Below, in pieces: positions 30,716-38,709 of a stretch of DNA of 50,360 nt; the stretch's first letter is position 1, and each line of letters starts with the position of its first letter. The position numbers and the translations under genes were made by a program. This DNA is from Protaetiibacter sp. (lineage in GTDB: Bacteria; Actinomycetota; Actinomycetes; Actinomycetales; Microbacteriaceae), in assembly GCA_030150265.1 (NCBI GenBank), contig JASLGG010000050.1, positions 1 through 50,360 on the forward strand. Reading direction: 5' to 3'. The notes under the pieces were generated by a model. That model ran no database searches. It saw only the letters and a list, made by a program, of their open reading frames with translations, and was not told the origin of the DNA.

Positions 30716-33460
30716 CTACTCCCTGCCGGTCAGCCCCCAGGCGTCCTCGTCCGAGTCGCCCTCCTCCACAGGATAGCCGTCGAACTGGGCCTCCACGGGA
30801 TCGTCGTCCACCGACGCGGATGCCGGGGGCGCGGATGCCGCACCGGCCGCCGCGGGAGAGGGCTCGCCGCGCAGCTGGGCGAGCACGCCCGGCAGCTGCT
30901 CCGGCGCCACGAGCACGTCGCGGGCCTTCGACCCCTCGGAGGGGCCGACGATCTCGCGCGACTCCATGAGGTCCATGAGGCGCCCGGCCTTCGCGAACCC
31001 GACGCGCAGCTTGCGCTGCAGCATCGAGGTCGATCCGAACTGGGTGTTCACGACGAGCGTGACCGCCTCGAGCAGCAGCTCGAGGTCGTCGCCGATGTCG
31101 GCGTCCACCTCGCGCTTCTCGACCACCGCGGCGACATCCTCGCGGTACTCGGGACGCGCCTGCTCGGTCACGTGCTTGACGACGGCATGGATCTCGTCCT
31201 CGGTGACCCAGGCGCCCTGCACGCGGATGGCCTTCGAGGCGCCCATCGGCAGGAAGAGCCCGTCGCCCTGGCCGATGAGCTTGTCGGCGCCCGGCTGGTC
31301 GAGGATGACGCGGCTGTCGGTCATCGACGAGACGGCGAAGGCGAGGCGTGAGGGCACGTTGGCCTTGATGAGTCCCGTGACCACGTCGACCGAGGGGCGC
31401 TGGGTGGCGAGCACGAGGTGGATGCCGGATGCGCGCGCGAGCTGCGTGATGCGCACGATCGAGTCCTCGACGTCGCGCGGGGCGACCATCATGAGGTCGG
31501 CGAGCTCGTCGACCACGACGAGCAGGTAGGGGTAGGGCTGCAGCACGCGCTCGGAGCCGGCAGGCAGCACGATCTCGTCGGCGAGCACCGCGCGGTTGAA
31601 GTCATCGATGTGGCGGAAGCCGAACGACGCGAGGTCGTCGTACCGCATGTCCATCTCCTTGACGACCCACTGCAGCGCCTCGGCCGCCTTCTTCGGGTTC
31701 GTGATGATGGGCGTGATGAGGTGCGGCACGCCCTGGTAGGCGGCGAGCTCGACGCGCTTCGGGTCGACGAGCACCATCCGCACCTCGGCGGGCTTGGCCC
31801 GCATGAGCACCGAGGTGATCATCGAGTTGATGAAGCTCGACTTGCCGGAGCCGGTGGAGCCCGCGACGAGCAGGTGCGGCATCTTGGCGAGGTTCGCCAC
31901 GACGAAGCCGCCCTCGACGTCCTTGCCGAGCCCGATCGTGAGCGGGTGGTTGCTCTTGGCCGCCGCACCCGAGCGCAGCACGTCGCCGAGCGAGACGATC
32001 TCGCGGTCGCGGTTGGGGATCTCGACGCCGATCGCGCTCTTGCCGGGGATCGGCGAGAGGATGTTGACCTCGTTCGAGGCGACGGCGTAGGAGAGGTTGC
32101 GGCTGAGCGCCGTGACCCGCTCGACCTTGACGCCGTGGCCGAGCTCGATCTCGTAGCGGGTGACGGAGGGACCGCGCGTGAAGCCGGTGACCTTCGCGTC
32201 GACCTGGAACTGGGTGAGCACGCTCGTGATGGCGGCGATCATCTCGTCGTTCACGGCCGTGCGCGCCTTGGGCGGCGTGCCGGCGCCCAGCACGGATGCC
32301 GCGGGCAGCCGGTAGGGGCGCTTGGCCGTCGGGGCGGGGCGCGCGGCGGGCGAGGCCTCGAGGGGCTCCCCGCCGAACTCGCCCGCGGCCCCGCGCTCGC
32401 TCGCGGAGTCGGGGAAGCCGGGCAGCAGCCCGGAGTCGTCGCGCAGCGCCGTCGCTCCGGCGTCGACCTCGCCCGTGAAGCGCTTGACCGCATCCTCGGC
32501 GCGCACGAGCTCCTCGAGCAGGTCGATGTCGAAGTCGGACTCGGACGCGGGCTCCACGACCTCGGTCTCGAGCTCGCGCCCGATCACCGGGGTGTCGAAG
32601 GCCGGCGAGTCGTCCTTGGGCCTGCTGCGGCGCCACCACGGCATCGACTCGGGGTTCTCGGGCTCGAAGCCGAGATCGGACATCGTGCCGAAGTCCGTCG
32701 TCTGCCCCTCGGTCGCGCCCTTGCGCGCCTTCGAGGGGCGCTCGGCGGGGTCGGGCAGCTCCGCGCCGAACAGGTAGGCGTAGAGCTCGCGCAGTCGGTG
32801 ACCGATGCGGTTCGGCGGGGTCTTGGTGAGGATGAGGAGCGAGAGCGCGAGCACCACGACGCCGAGCACCGCGGCGAGCCAGGGCGCGCCGATGGCGACG
32901 AGCGGCCAGACGACGACCCAGCCGACCACCCCGCCGCCCCCGGCGAGCGCGGCTGCGCCGTCGGCCGGCTTGGGCAGACCGCCGAACACCTGGCAGAGCG
33001 CCGCGAGGCTCGTGAGCAGGAGGCCGAAGCCCACGCCGATCCGGCCGTTGTCGTGCACGCTCGAGGGGTGCCGGAACAGCCACACCGCGAGCACGAGCAG
33101 GATCACCGGCAGCGCGAAGGCGACGCGCCCGAGCAGGCCGCCGAAGCCGAAGTTGTCGAGGGCTCGCGCGATGTCGCTCGCGGGCGCGAACCACTCCACC
33201 ACCGCCGTGGCGATCGCGAGCAGGAAGAACAGGAACGGCACGCCGTCGCGGCGCTCCTCCTTCGCGAGCCCCTCCTTGCCGAAGAGCCGCGCGGCGCCGC
33301 CCACGACGTGGGCGAGCCCCATCCAGGCGACCGTCAGGAGCCCGGGCTTCTGCGCCGGTGCCGCGGGCAGCCGCTTGGTGCCCTGCGGCCCGCGCGCCGA
33401 CGAGCCGCGCGAGCCGCCGGTGCGGGCGCGCGAGGATGTCGACCGGGTGCTCGTGGCCAT
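30716..33460 (-). CDS. ftsK: DNA translocase FtsK/SpoIIIE
   Basis: 914 residues. Pumps DNA at the division septum. N-terminal membrane helices lie between about residues 50 and 230; a variable linker follows; the motor has NILSPIPGKSAIGVEIPNRD, Walker A AGSTGSGKSSFINSM and LLVVVDELADLMM. The C-terminal gamma domain (TSMLQRKLRVGFAKAGRLMDLMESREIVGP) reads orientation sequences. The start at 33460 is chosen because a TACCGT -10 sits exactly six bases before it, so the mRNA is likely leaderless. It heads ftsK-pgsA-cinA. Confidence 0.95.
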   Translation of the reverse strand: MATSTRSTSSRARTGGSRGSSARGPQGTKRLPAAPAQKPGLLTVAWMGLAHVVGGAARLFGKEGLAKEERRDGVPFLFFLLAIATAVVEWFAPASDIARALDNFGFGGLLGRVAFALPVILLVLAVWLFRHPSSVHDNGRIGVGFGLLLTSLAALCQVFGGLPKPADGAAALAGGGGVVGWVVVWPLVAIGAPWLAAVLGVVVLALSLLILTKTPPNRIGHRLRELYAYLFGAELPDPAERPSKARKGATEGQTTDFGTMSDLGFEPENPESMPWWRRSRPKDDSPAFDTPVIGRELETEVVEPASESDFDIDLLEELVRAEDAVKRFTGEVDAGATALRDDSGLLPGFPDSASERGAAGEFGGEPLEASPAARPAPTAKRPYRLPAASVLGAGTPPKARTAVNDEMIAAITSVLTQFQVDAKVTGFTRGPSVTRYEIELGHGVKVERVTALSRNLSYAVASNEVNILSPIPGKSAIGVEIPNRDREIVSLGDVLRSGAAAKSNHPLTIGLGKDVEGGFVVANLAKMPHLLVAGSTGSGKSSFINSMITSVLMRAKPAEVRMVLVDPKRVELAAYQGVPHLITPIITNPKKAAEALQWVVKEMDMRYDDLASFGFRHIDDFNRAVLADEIVLPAGSERVLQPYPYLLVVVDELADLMMVAPRDVEDSIVRITQLARASGIHLVLATQRPSVDVVTGLIKANVPSRLAFAVSSMTDSRVILDQPGADKLIGQGDGLFLPMGASKAIRVQGAWVTEDEIHAVVKHVTEQARPEYREDVAAVVEKREVDADIGDDLELLLEAVTLVVNTQFGSTSMLQRKLRVGFAKAGRLMDLMESREIVGPSEGSKARDVLVAPEQLPGVLAQLRGEPSPAAAGAASAPPASASVDDDPVEAQFDGYPVEEGDSDEDAWGLTGRE

Positions 33461-33466
33461 GGGTTC

Positions 33467-33472
33467 ACGGTA
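33467..33472 (-). promoter_or_regulatory. -10 box of ftsK, leaderless
   Basis: TACCGT, six bases, then the ATG; no ribosome-binding site. Confidence 0.55.
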
Positions 33473-33524
33473 TCCGCGGCGACCGACGGCGCCGGGGAGC
33501 GACACCCTCGACCTGCCGCACCCG

Positions 33525-34538
33525 TCAGGGCGCGACGACGACCTTGTGCGCGGTGGGATCCGCGGAGACCGCGGCGAGCGCCTCGCCGAACTCCTCGAGC
33601 CCGAAGCGGTGCGTGATGAGGCCCTCGGTGCGCACCCTCCCGCTCCGCAGCGCGCTCAGCGCATCCGGGAACGAGGTGTTCTGCGCGAACGACCCGGTGA
33701 CGGTGATCTCGCGCCGGTAGATCTCGAAGGGGCTGAGCGAGACCCTGTCGTCCGGCGAGGTGACCCCGTAGACCAGGAGGGTTCCGCCGTCGCGCACGTG
33801 CCCGAACGCCCGTTCCGTGACGGCGGCCGCGCCGGTGGCGTCGACCACGACGTCGTAGCCGTCGGGTGCGGCCTCGCGCAGCTCGCGGTACTCGGACTCG
33901 TCGCGCCCGATCCGCGCGACGGCGTCGATCCCGAGGGAGCGGGCGAGCTCGAGCTTCGGCGCGGACGGCGCGGCCACCGTCACGTGCGTCGCCCCGCCGC
34001 TCGCGAGCAGCTGGGCGAGGATGAGGCCGGTCGGGCCGGCCCCGAACACGAGCGCGCTCGACCCCGGATGCACCCGCAGGCGCTCGAGGCCGTGGATCGC
34101 GCAGGCGGTCGGCTCCGCGAGCACCGCGACCTCCGGGGTCAGGTCGTCGGCGTCGAAGCACCAGGCGGCGGGGGCGACCATCTGCTCGGCGAAGGCCCCG
34201 GGCCCGGTCACGCCGAGCGCCGTCAGGGAGGTGCAGAGCAGGCTGCGGCCGCGACGGCAGTTCGCGCACAGCCCGCATCCGCCGACGCCGTTCGCGACGA
34301 TCCGCTGGCCGATCCGGAACCCCTCGACGCCCTCGCCGATCGCGTCGACGACGCCGACCGGCTCATGGCCGGGCGTCAGCGGGAACGACGCGAAGAACGA
34401 GCCGTCGTGGACGTGCTGGTCGGTGCCGCAGACCCCGGCGAGCTCGACCCGGAAGCGCACCTCCCCCGGCCCGGGCTCGGGGGTCGGGATCTCACGCACC
34501 GCGAAACGCTCGGGTGCCTCGTAGACGACGGCCTTCAT
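33525..34538 (-). CDS. Zinc-dependent alcohol dehydrogenase (MDR family)
   Basis: 337 residues. Catalytic zinc ligands in GVCGTDQHVHDG and GHEPVG; structural zinc from the four Cys of CGLCANCRRGRSLLC; NAD-binding VFGAGPTGLILAQLLA. It resembles the sorbitol/threonine dehydrogenase subgroup. AGGAGGAGC stands before the ATG. It starts 37 bases after the cyclic amidohydrolase and is the third gene of the LacI-controlled unit beginning at 37073. It would oxidise an alcohol intermediate; which one is unknown. Confidence 0.88.
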   Translation of the reverse strand: MKAVVYEAPERFAVREIPTPEPGPGEVRFRVELAGVCGTDQHVHDGSFFASFPLTPGHEPVGVVDAIGEGVEGFRIGQRIVANGVGGCGLCANCRRGRSLLCTSLTALGVTGPGAFAEQMVAPAAWCFDADDLTPEVAVLAEPTACAIHGLERLRVHPGSSALVFGAGPTGLILAQLLASGGATHVTVAAPSAPKLELARSLGIDAVARIGRDESEYRELREAAPDGYDVVVDATGAAAVTERAFGHVRDGGTLLVYGVTSPDDRVSLSPFEIYRREITVTGSFAQNTSFPDALSALRSGRVRTEGLITHRFGLEEFGEALAAVSADPTAHKVVVAP

Positions 34539-34575
34539 CCTGCTCCTCCTTCTTCCTGCGGTCTTCTTCGTGCGA

Positions 34576-36015
34576 TCAGACGCCGGGTCCGTCGAGCACC
34601 GTGCGGTCGAGATGGCGCGGCAGCCACTCGCCGTGCGACGCGCTCCCAACGAGCTCGCCGCGGTCGACCACGACCTCCCCGCGGACGATCGTCGTGACGG
34701 GTCGGCCCGTGCAGTCCCAGCCCTCCCAGATGCTGTAGTCGCCGTCGTGGTGCAGTTCGTCGAGGGTGATCGGCCTCCGCACCGACGGGTCCCACAGCAC
34801 GATGTCGGCATCCGATCCGACCGCGACGGCGCCCTTGCGCGGGTAGAGCCCCAGCACCTTGGCGGGGCGCGTCGAGAAGACGTCGACGAACTCCGCGAGC
34901 GAGAGCCGGCCGCCCGCGACGCCCTCGGTGTAGGCGATCATGCCGCGCGTCTCGATGCCGGCGTGGCCGCCGCACGCCGTCTCGACCGTGCGGCCGCCGA
35001 CCTTGGTGGCGTAGTCGGTCGTGTACTCGTCGGTCGCCACCGTCGTGAGGTGGCCGTCGATGAGCCCCTGCCAGAGCGCCTCGCGGTCCTCCTCGGTCTT
35101 GAGCGCCGGGTAGGTCTGGATCTTGCCGCCGTCGGGCTGCTTGTAGTCCTCGGCGGTGAAGCACAGGTAGTTGTGGAGCACCTCGCCGTAGATCGGCTGG
35201 CCCGCCGCACGCGCCTCGGCGATGACGCGGGCACCGGATGCGCCGGTCACGTGCACGAAGTACACGGCCGTGCCGTTCTCGCGCGCGAGCCGGCACACCT
35301 TCTGGAAGGCGAGCTCCTCGGAGGCCGAGGAGTGCACGAGATGCAGGTTGTACCACTGGTCCCGGTGCTCGCGCTTGAGCTTGGCCTCCATGTGGGTCAC
35401 GAGCTCGTCGCACTCGGCGTGCACGAGCAGCATGCCGCCCGCGGCGCTCAGCTCCGCCATGAGGTCGAGCATCGGGCCGTCGTCCATCTTGACGCCCTCC
35501 TGGGCCGTCGTGACGCACGTCGTGAACGCCTTGAAGGTCGGGATGCCGTGCTCGACCGCGGCCGCGACGTTGCCGAGCAACGCATCCGAGGGGTTGCCGA
35601 CCACGCCCGGGTGGAAGGTGAAGTCGACGTAGGACTTGCCCTGGAACAGCTCGATGCGGCGCTCGACCGCGGCGATCGGGTCGTCGCTGTCCTCGTCGTG
35701 CACGCCGAGGAAGGCGAACGAGGCGACCGTGGTCGTGCCGCCGAACGCCGCGGCGCGGCTCGCGCCCTCCGGCCCCTGGAGCCAGACCTCTCGCCCCTCC
35801 GTCCAGCCGCGGTGCGCGGGCTCGAGGATGTGGGCGTGGGCCTCGACGCCGCCCGGGAGCACGAGCAGGCCGCTGGCGTCGATCACGCGGGTCGCCTCGG
35901 CGTGCGTGCCCGGGGCGCTCACGTCGACGATGCGGCCGTCCCGCACCCCGACGTCGGCGACCCCCTCGAAGCCGGGGGTGACGACGTGGCCGTTCTGGAT
36001 CAAGAGGTCGAACAT
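34576..36015 (-). CDS. Dihydropyrimidinase/hydantoinase-family cyclic amidohydrolase
   Basis: 479 residues. Opens cyclic amide or imide rings. MFDLLIQNGHVVTPG starts the family; the metal site is GGVEAHAHILEP (His-x-His); GIPTFKAFTTC holds the Lys expected to be carboxylated; further His are in LVHAECDE and YFVHVTGAS, and Asp in VATDEYTTD. C-terminal ADIVLWDP is typical. Closest to dihydropyrimidinase/D-hydantoinase, though the sequence of the metal loop is not the standard one. It overlaps the upstream oxidoreductase by 16 bases. Confidence 0.88.
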   Translation of the reverse strand: MFDLLIQNGHVVTPGFEGVADVGVRDGRIVDVSAPGTHAEATRVIDASGLLVLPGGVEAHAHILEPAHRGWTEGREVWLQGPEGASRAAAFGGTTTVASFAFLGVHDEDSDDPIAAVERRIELFQGKSYVDFTFHPGVVGNPSDALLGNVAAAVEHGIPTFKAFTTCVTTAQEGVKMDDGPMLDLMAELSAAGGMLLVHAECDELVTHMEAKLKREHRDQWYNLHLVHSSASEELAFQKVCRLARENGTAVYFVHVTGASGARVIAEARAAGQPIYGEVLHNYLCFTAEDYKQPDGGKIQTYPALKTEEDREALWQGLIDGHLTTVATDEYTTDYATKVGGRTVETACGGHAGIETRGMIAYTEGVAGGRLSLAEFVDVFSTRPAKVLGLYPRKGAVAVGSDADIVLWDPSVRRPITLDELHHDGDYSIWEGWDCTGRPVTTIVRGEVVVDRGELVGSASHGEWLPRHLDRTVLDGPGV

Positions 36016-37073
36016 GCGGGCTCCTGGGTGCTGTGGATGGACGCGGATGCGGGGAGAAGGGGCAGCACCTGCGCCGCCCAGGCGTCGGGCCGGCGATGCA
36101 GCTCGCCGGGGGCGGAGTCGTTGGCGCAGTCGTGGCGCAGGGCGCCCGCCTCGGCCGAGGCGAGCACCTGCCCGGCGCACTCGGCGGGGGTGCCGGCGAT
36201 CGTGAAGCGCGACACGAGGTAGTCGGCGACGCCCGTGCGCCTCGCCACCTCGCGGTACTCGGCGCGGGTCTCGGCGCTCGGGGCGCCGTGCGACAGCAGG
36301 TCGTAGCTCCGGCCGAGCTCGAGCACGCCCTCGGCGTAGCCCTCGGGGATGAACTTGCCGGCGACGCCCGAGCGGCTGATGTGGTGCGCGAGGCTCGCGA
36401 CGTGCCACAGCGCCTCCTCGCGCGCGGCGTCGCCGTCCTCGTCGACGTACCAGGGGGCCGTGAACCAGCTCTCGATGACGGACGGGTCGCGGTTCGCGGC
36501 CTCGGCGCCGACGGCGAGCATGGCGAGGCAGGAGTCGACGACCTCCGGGTCGACGCCGAGGCCGAAGATCACGCCGTCGCCGACGCGGCCGGCCGTGCGG
36601 ATCGCGCGCGCGCCGTGCGCGGCGACCCAGATCGGCACCGGATGCGCGGCGGGCGTCATGCGCAGCTCGCCGCCCTCCCAGCGGGCGCGCCCCTCGGTGA
36701 GCAGGCCGCGCACGGCGGTGACGTAGTCGGCCAGCTGCTCGAGCGGCGCCGCCGAGCGCGCGAGGTTGTACACGCCGCTGTCGCCCGTGCCGATGCCGAG
36801 CACGACCCGGCCGGGCGCGAGGGCGTCGAGGGTCGCCGCGGCGCTCGCGGTGACGACCGGATGCCGGGTCAGCGGGTTGGTGACCCAGGTGCCGATGCGG
36901 AGCGCGGATGTCGCCTGCGCGACGGCCGCGAGCGTGACCCAGGGCTCCCGGAAGAGCGCCGGCGAGTCCCAGACGCCCACCCGGTCGTAGCCCGCGGCCT
37001 CGCCCGCCGCAGCGACGCGCGCGGCCTCGCCGACATCCGAGGGGTTCATGCTGAACCCGAATCTCAGCTCCAC
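36000..37073 (-). CDS. LLM-class flavin-dependent oxidoreductase
   Basis: 357 residues, luciferase-like TIM barrel using FMN or F420. Blocks include GYDRVGVWDSPALFREPWVTLAAVAQAT, IGTWVTNPLTRHP and the flavin-binding PGRVVLGIGTGDSG. It begins with GTG (VELRFG) after GGAGAGGAG. First gene of a three-gene unit with a ring-opening amidohydrolase and an alcohol dehydrogenase. It is not RutA, whose N-terminal and active-site blocks differ. A LacI-type operator overlaps its predicted transcription start. Confidence 0.88.
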   Translation of the reverse strand: MELRFGFSMNPSDVGEAARVAAAGEAAGYDRVGVWDSPALFREPWVTLAAVAQATSALRIGTWVTNPLTRHPVVTASAAATLDALAPGRVVLGIGTGDSGVYNLARSAAPLEQLADYVTAVRGLLTEGRARWEGGELRMTPAAHPVPIWVAAHGARAIRTAGRVGDGVIFGLGVDPEVVDSCLAMLAVGAEAANRDPSVIESWFTAPWYVDEDGDAAREEALWHVASLAHHISRSGVAGKFIPEGYAEGVLELGRSYDLLSHGAPSAETRAEYREVARRTGVADYLVSRFTIAGTPAECAGQVLASAEAGALRHDCANDSAPGELHRRPDAWAAQVLPLLPASASIHSTQEPACSTS

Positions 37074-37099
37074 GGGGCTCCTCTCCGAGCCGGTTTAGT

Positions 37100-37110
37100 A
37101 AAACGCTTTT
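37100..37110 (-). promoter_or_regulatory. LacI-type operator, LLM operon
   Basis: AAAACGCTTTT on the plus strand (AAAAGCGTTTT on the minus strand). The same core occurs at 38246 and 44484. It lies four bases after the -10 of the LLM operon, on the transcription start. Confidence 0.8.
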
Positions 37111-37114
37111 GCAC

Positions 37115-37120
37115 ACCATA
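37115..37120 (-). promoter_or_regulatory. -10 box of the LLM operon
   Basis: TATGGT on the minus strand, four bases before the operator at 37100-37110 and 41 bases before the GTG start. Confidence 0.5.
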
Positions 37121-37141
37121 GTGCGGGTCCGGGCCGTGGTC

Positions 37142-37147
37142 TAGTGT
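37142..37147 (+). promoter_or_regulatory. Possible -10 box of the LacI-family gene
   Basis: TAGTGT, 40 bases before the ATG. The leader between contains a run of nine G (37167-37175) and then AAGGAG. Confidence 0.4.
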
Positions 37148-37187
37148 TTTGCCGAGCCCGCGTGGCGGGGGGGGGTGAAGGAGCGAG

Positions 37188-38192
37188 ATGGCCGAGGGCA
37201 AGCGACCGACCATCGTGGACGTCGCCCGCGAGGCGGGCGTGTCGATCTCGACGGCGTCGAACGCGCTCACCGGCGTGCGCCGCGTGAACGCCGACACCCG
37301 CAAGCGCGTGCGCGCCGTCGCCGACCAGATGGGCTACGAGCCGAACCTCGTGGCGCGCTCGCTCGCGAGCAAGAAGACCGGGATGATCGGCATCGTGCTG
37401 CCCGACATCACGGACAGCTTCATGACCGCCTTCGTGCGCGAGCTCGAGCGCGCGGTCGCGGCCCAGGGCCTCGGACTCATGATCGGCGATTCGAGCAACG
37501 ACTCCCCCGCCGAGGAGCGGAACCTCCGCGCCTTCAAGGACCGGCGCGTCGACGGGCTGCTCGTGATCCCCACCGCCCGCACCAAGCTCGCGAAGCTCAC
37601 CGCCGTGGCCGACCAGATCCCCACCGTCGTCGTCGACCGCGAGGTCTACGGCTGGACGGGCGACTTCGTGAGCTGCGACCACCGGCGCGGCGCCGAGATG
37701 CTCGTCGACCACCTGGTGGGGCTCGGGCACACCCGGATCGCCCAGCTCGCGGGCGATCAGGAGCTCTCGAGCTCGCGCATCCGCCACGCGGCGACCCGCG
37801 CACGTCTCGCGGACCACGGGCTCTCCTCCGCGACCGAGGGCTTCAGCAGCTTCACCGTGGAGGATGCGCTCGACCAGGCGACCCGCATCGTGGGGCGCGC
37901 GCACGAGTTCACGGCCCTGTGCGCGGGCGACGACCTGCTGGCGCTCGCGGCGGTCGGGGCGGCGCACCGGGCCGGCATCCGCATCCCCGACGATCTCAGC
38001 ATCGCGGGCTTCGACGACATCACCTTCGCCTCGCTCGCCTGGCCCGCGCTGACGACCGTGCGGCAGCCGGTCGAGCTCATCGCCGCGGAGGCGGTGCGGC
38101 TGCTCGGCGAGCGGCAGGTGGGACCCGGACGGCACGTGCTGCTGCAGCCCGAGCTCGTCGTGCGCGATTCCACGACCACCGCCCCGCGCTGA
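37188..38192 (+). CDS. LacI-family transcriptional regulator
   Basis: 334 residues. N-terminal HTH TIVDVAREAGVSISTASNALTG, hinge helix NLVARSLASKKTG, and a periplasmic-binding-protein core (GIVLPDITDSF, RRVDGLLVIPTAR, ISIAGFDDITFASL). AAGGAG before the ATG. It is divergent from the LLM operon and upstream of the rbsD-like gene. Three matching operator cores flank it, so it is the probable repressor of the whole locus. The effector is unknown but probably a sugar- or nucleoside-like ligand, as the family normally binds. Confidence 0.92.
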   Translation: MAEGKRPTIVDVAREAGVSISTASNALTGVRRVNADTRKRVRAVADQMGYEPNLVARSLASKKTGMIGIVLPDITDSFMTAFVRELERAVAAQGLGLMIGDSSNDSPAEERNLRAFKDRRVDGLLVIPTARTKLAKLTAVADQIPTVVVDREVYGWTGDFVSCDHRRGAEMLVDHLVGLGHTRIAQLAGDQELSSSRIRHAATRARLADHGLSSATEGFSSFTVEDALDQATRIVGRAHEFTALCAGDDLLALAAVGAAHRAGIRIPDDLSIAGFDDITFASLAWPALTTVRQPVELIAAEAVRLLGERQVGPGRHVLLQPELVVRDSTTTAPR

Positions 38193-38204
38193 GCGCGGCG
38201 CGCC

Positions 38205-38233
38205 TTGACATCCGTGCGGGCGCCCTGTTCACT
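38205..38233 (+). promoter_or_regulatory. Promoter of the rbsD-like operon
   Basis: A perfect TTGACA (38205-38210), 17 bases, then TTCACT. The operator at 38246-38256 lies about five bases downstream of the expected start. Confidence 0.55.
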
Positions 38234-38245
38234 ACTCCCGAATGC

Positions 38246-38256
38246 AAAAGCGTTTT
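38246..38256 (+). promoter_or_regulatory. LacI-type operator, rbsD-like operon
   Basis: AAAAGCGTTTT within GCAAAAGCGTTTTGAC, the same core as at 37100 and 44484. Placed between promoter and start codon, where a bound repressor would block. Confidence 0.8.
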
Positions 38257-38270
38257 GACAGGAGATTGCC

Positions 38271-38696
38271 ATGCGCAAGGGAAGCCCCCTCTACAACCAG
38301 CGACTCGCGGCGGTCGTGACCGGCCTGCGGTTCGACGAGCTCATCGTGGTCGCCGACGCGGGGCTCCCGGTGCCCGACGGCGTCGAGACCCTCGACCTCG
38401 CCCTCACCCAGGGCAAGCCCTCGGTGCGCGACGTGCTCGAGGTGCTCGCCCACGAGCTCGTGATCAACGAGGTGATCGTGGCCGCGGAGACGGCCAAGGT
38501 GAACCCGAGCGTCACCGGCACCGTCGACGAGCTCTTCCGCGCCCAGGGCGTCACGGTGAAGGCCATCCCCCACGACGACGTCGAGAAGCTCCTGCCCACC
38601 GCGAAGCTCATCGTGCAGACCGGCGAGACGACCCCCTACGGCAACGTGCTGCTGGCCGGCGGGCTCGACTTCTTCGAGCTCGGCATGGCGGACTGA
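38271..38696 (+). CDS. RbsD/FucU-family protein lacking the catalytic His
   Basis: 141 residues. MRKGSPLYNQRLAAVVTGL then VADAGLPVPDGVETLDLAL is the RbsD (D-ribose pyranase) fold; Asp29, His101, Tyr123 and Asn125 correspond to the other active-site residues. But the GHTD block, whose His20 is catalytic in E. coli RbsD, reads RFDE here, with Phe21 in that place. So ribose pyranase activity is doubtful and another role is likely. AGGAG precedes the ATG. Followed after 13 bases by the P1-family peptidase. Confidence 0.85.
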   Translation: MRKGSPLYNQRLAAVVTGLRFDELIVVADAGLPVPDGVETLDLALTQGKPSVRDVLEVLAHELVINEVIVAAETAKVNPSVTGTVDELFRAQGVTVKAIPHDDVEKLLPTAKLIVQTGETTPYGNVLLAGGLDFFELGMAD

Positions 38697-38709
38697 CCGG
38701 AGCATCCGG

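Noticed and set aside
31418..33616. A 732-codon plus-strand open frame opposite ftsK
   Set aside because: Shadow of ftsK; the minus-strand protein has complete motor motifs.
36000..37073. RutA pyrimidine oxygenase
   Set aside because: Although it lies next to a dihydropyrimidinase-like gene, its N-terminus and conserved blocks follow the generic LLM/reductase pattern, and no other rut genes are present.
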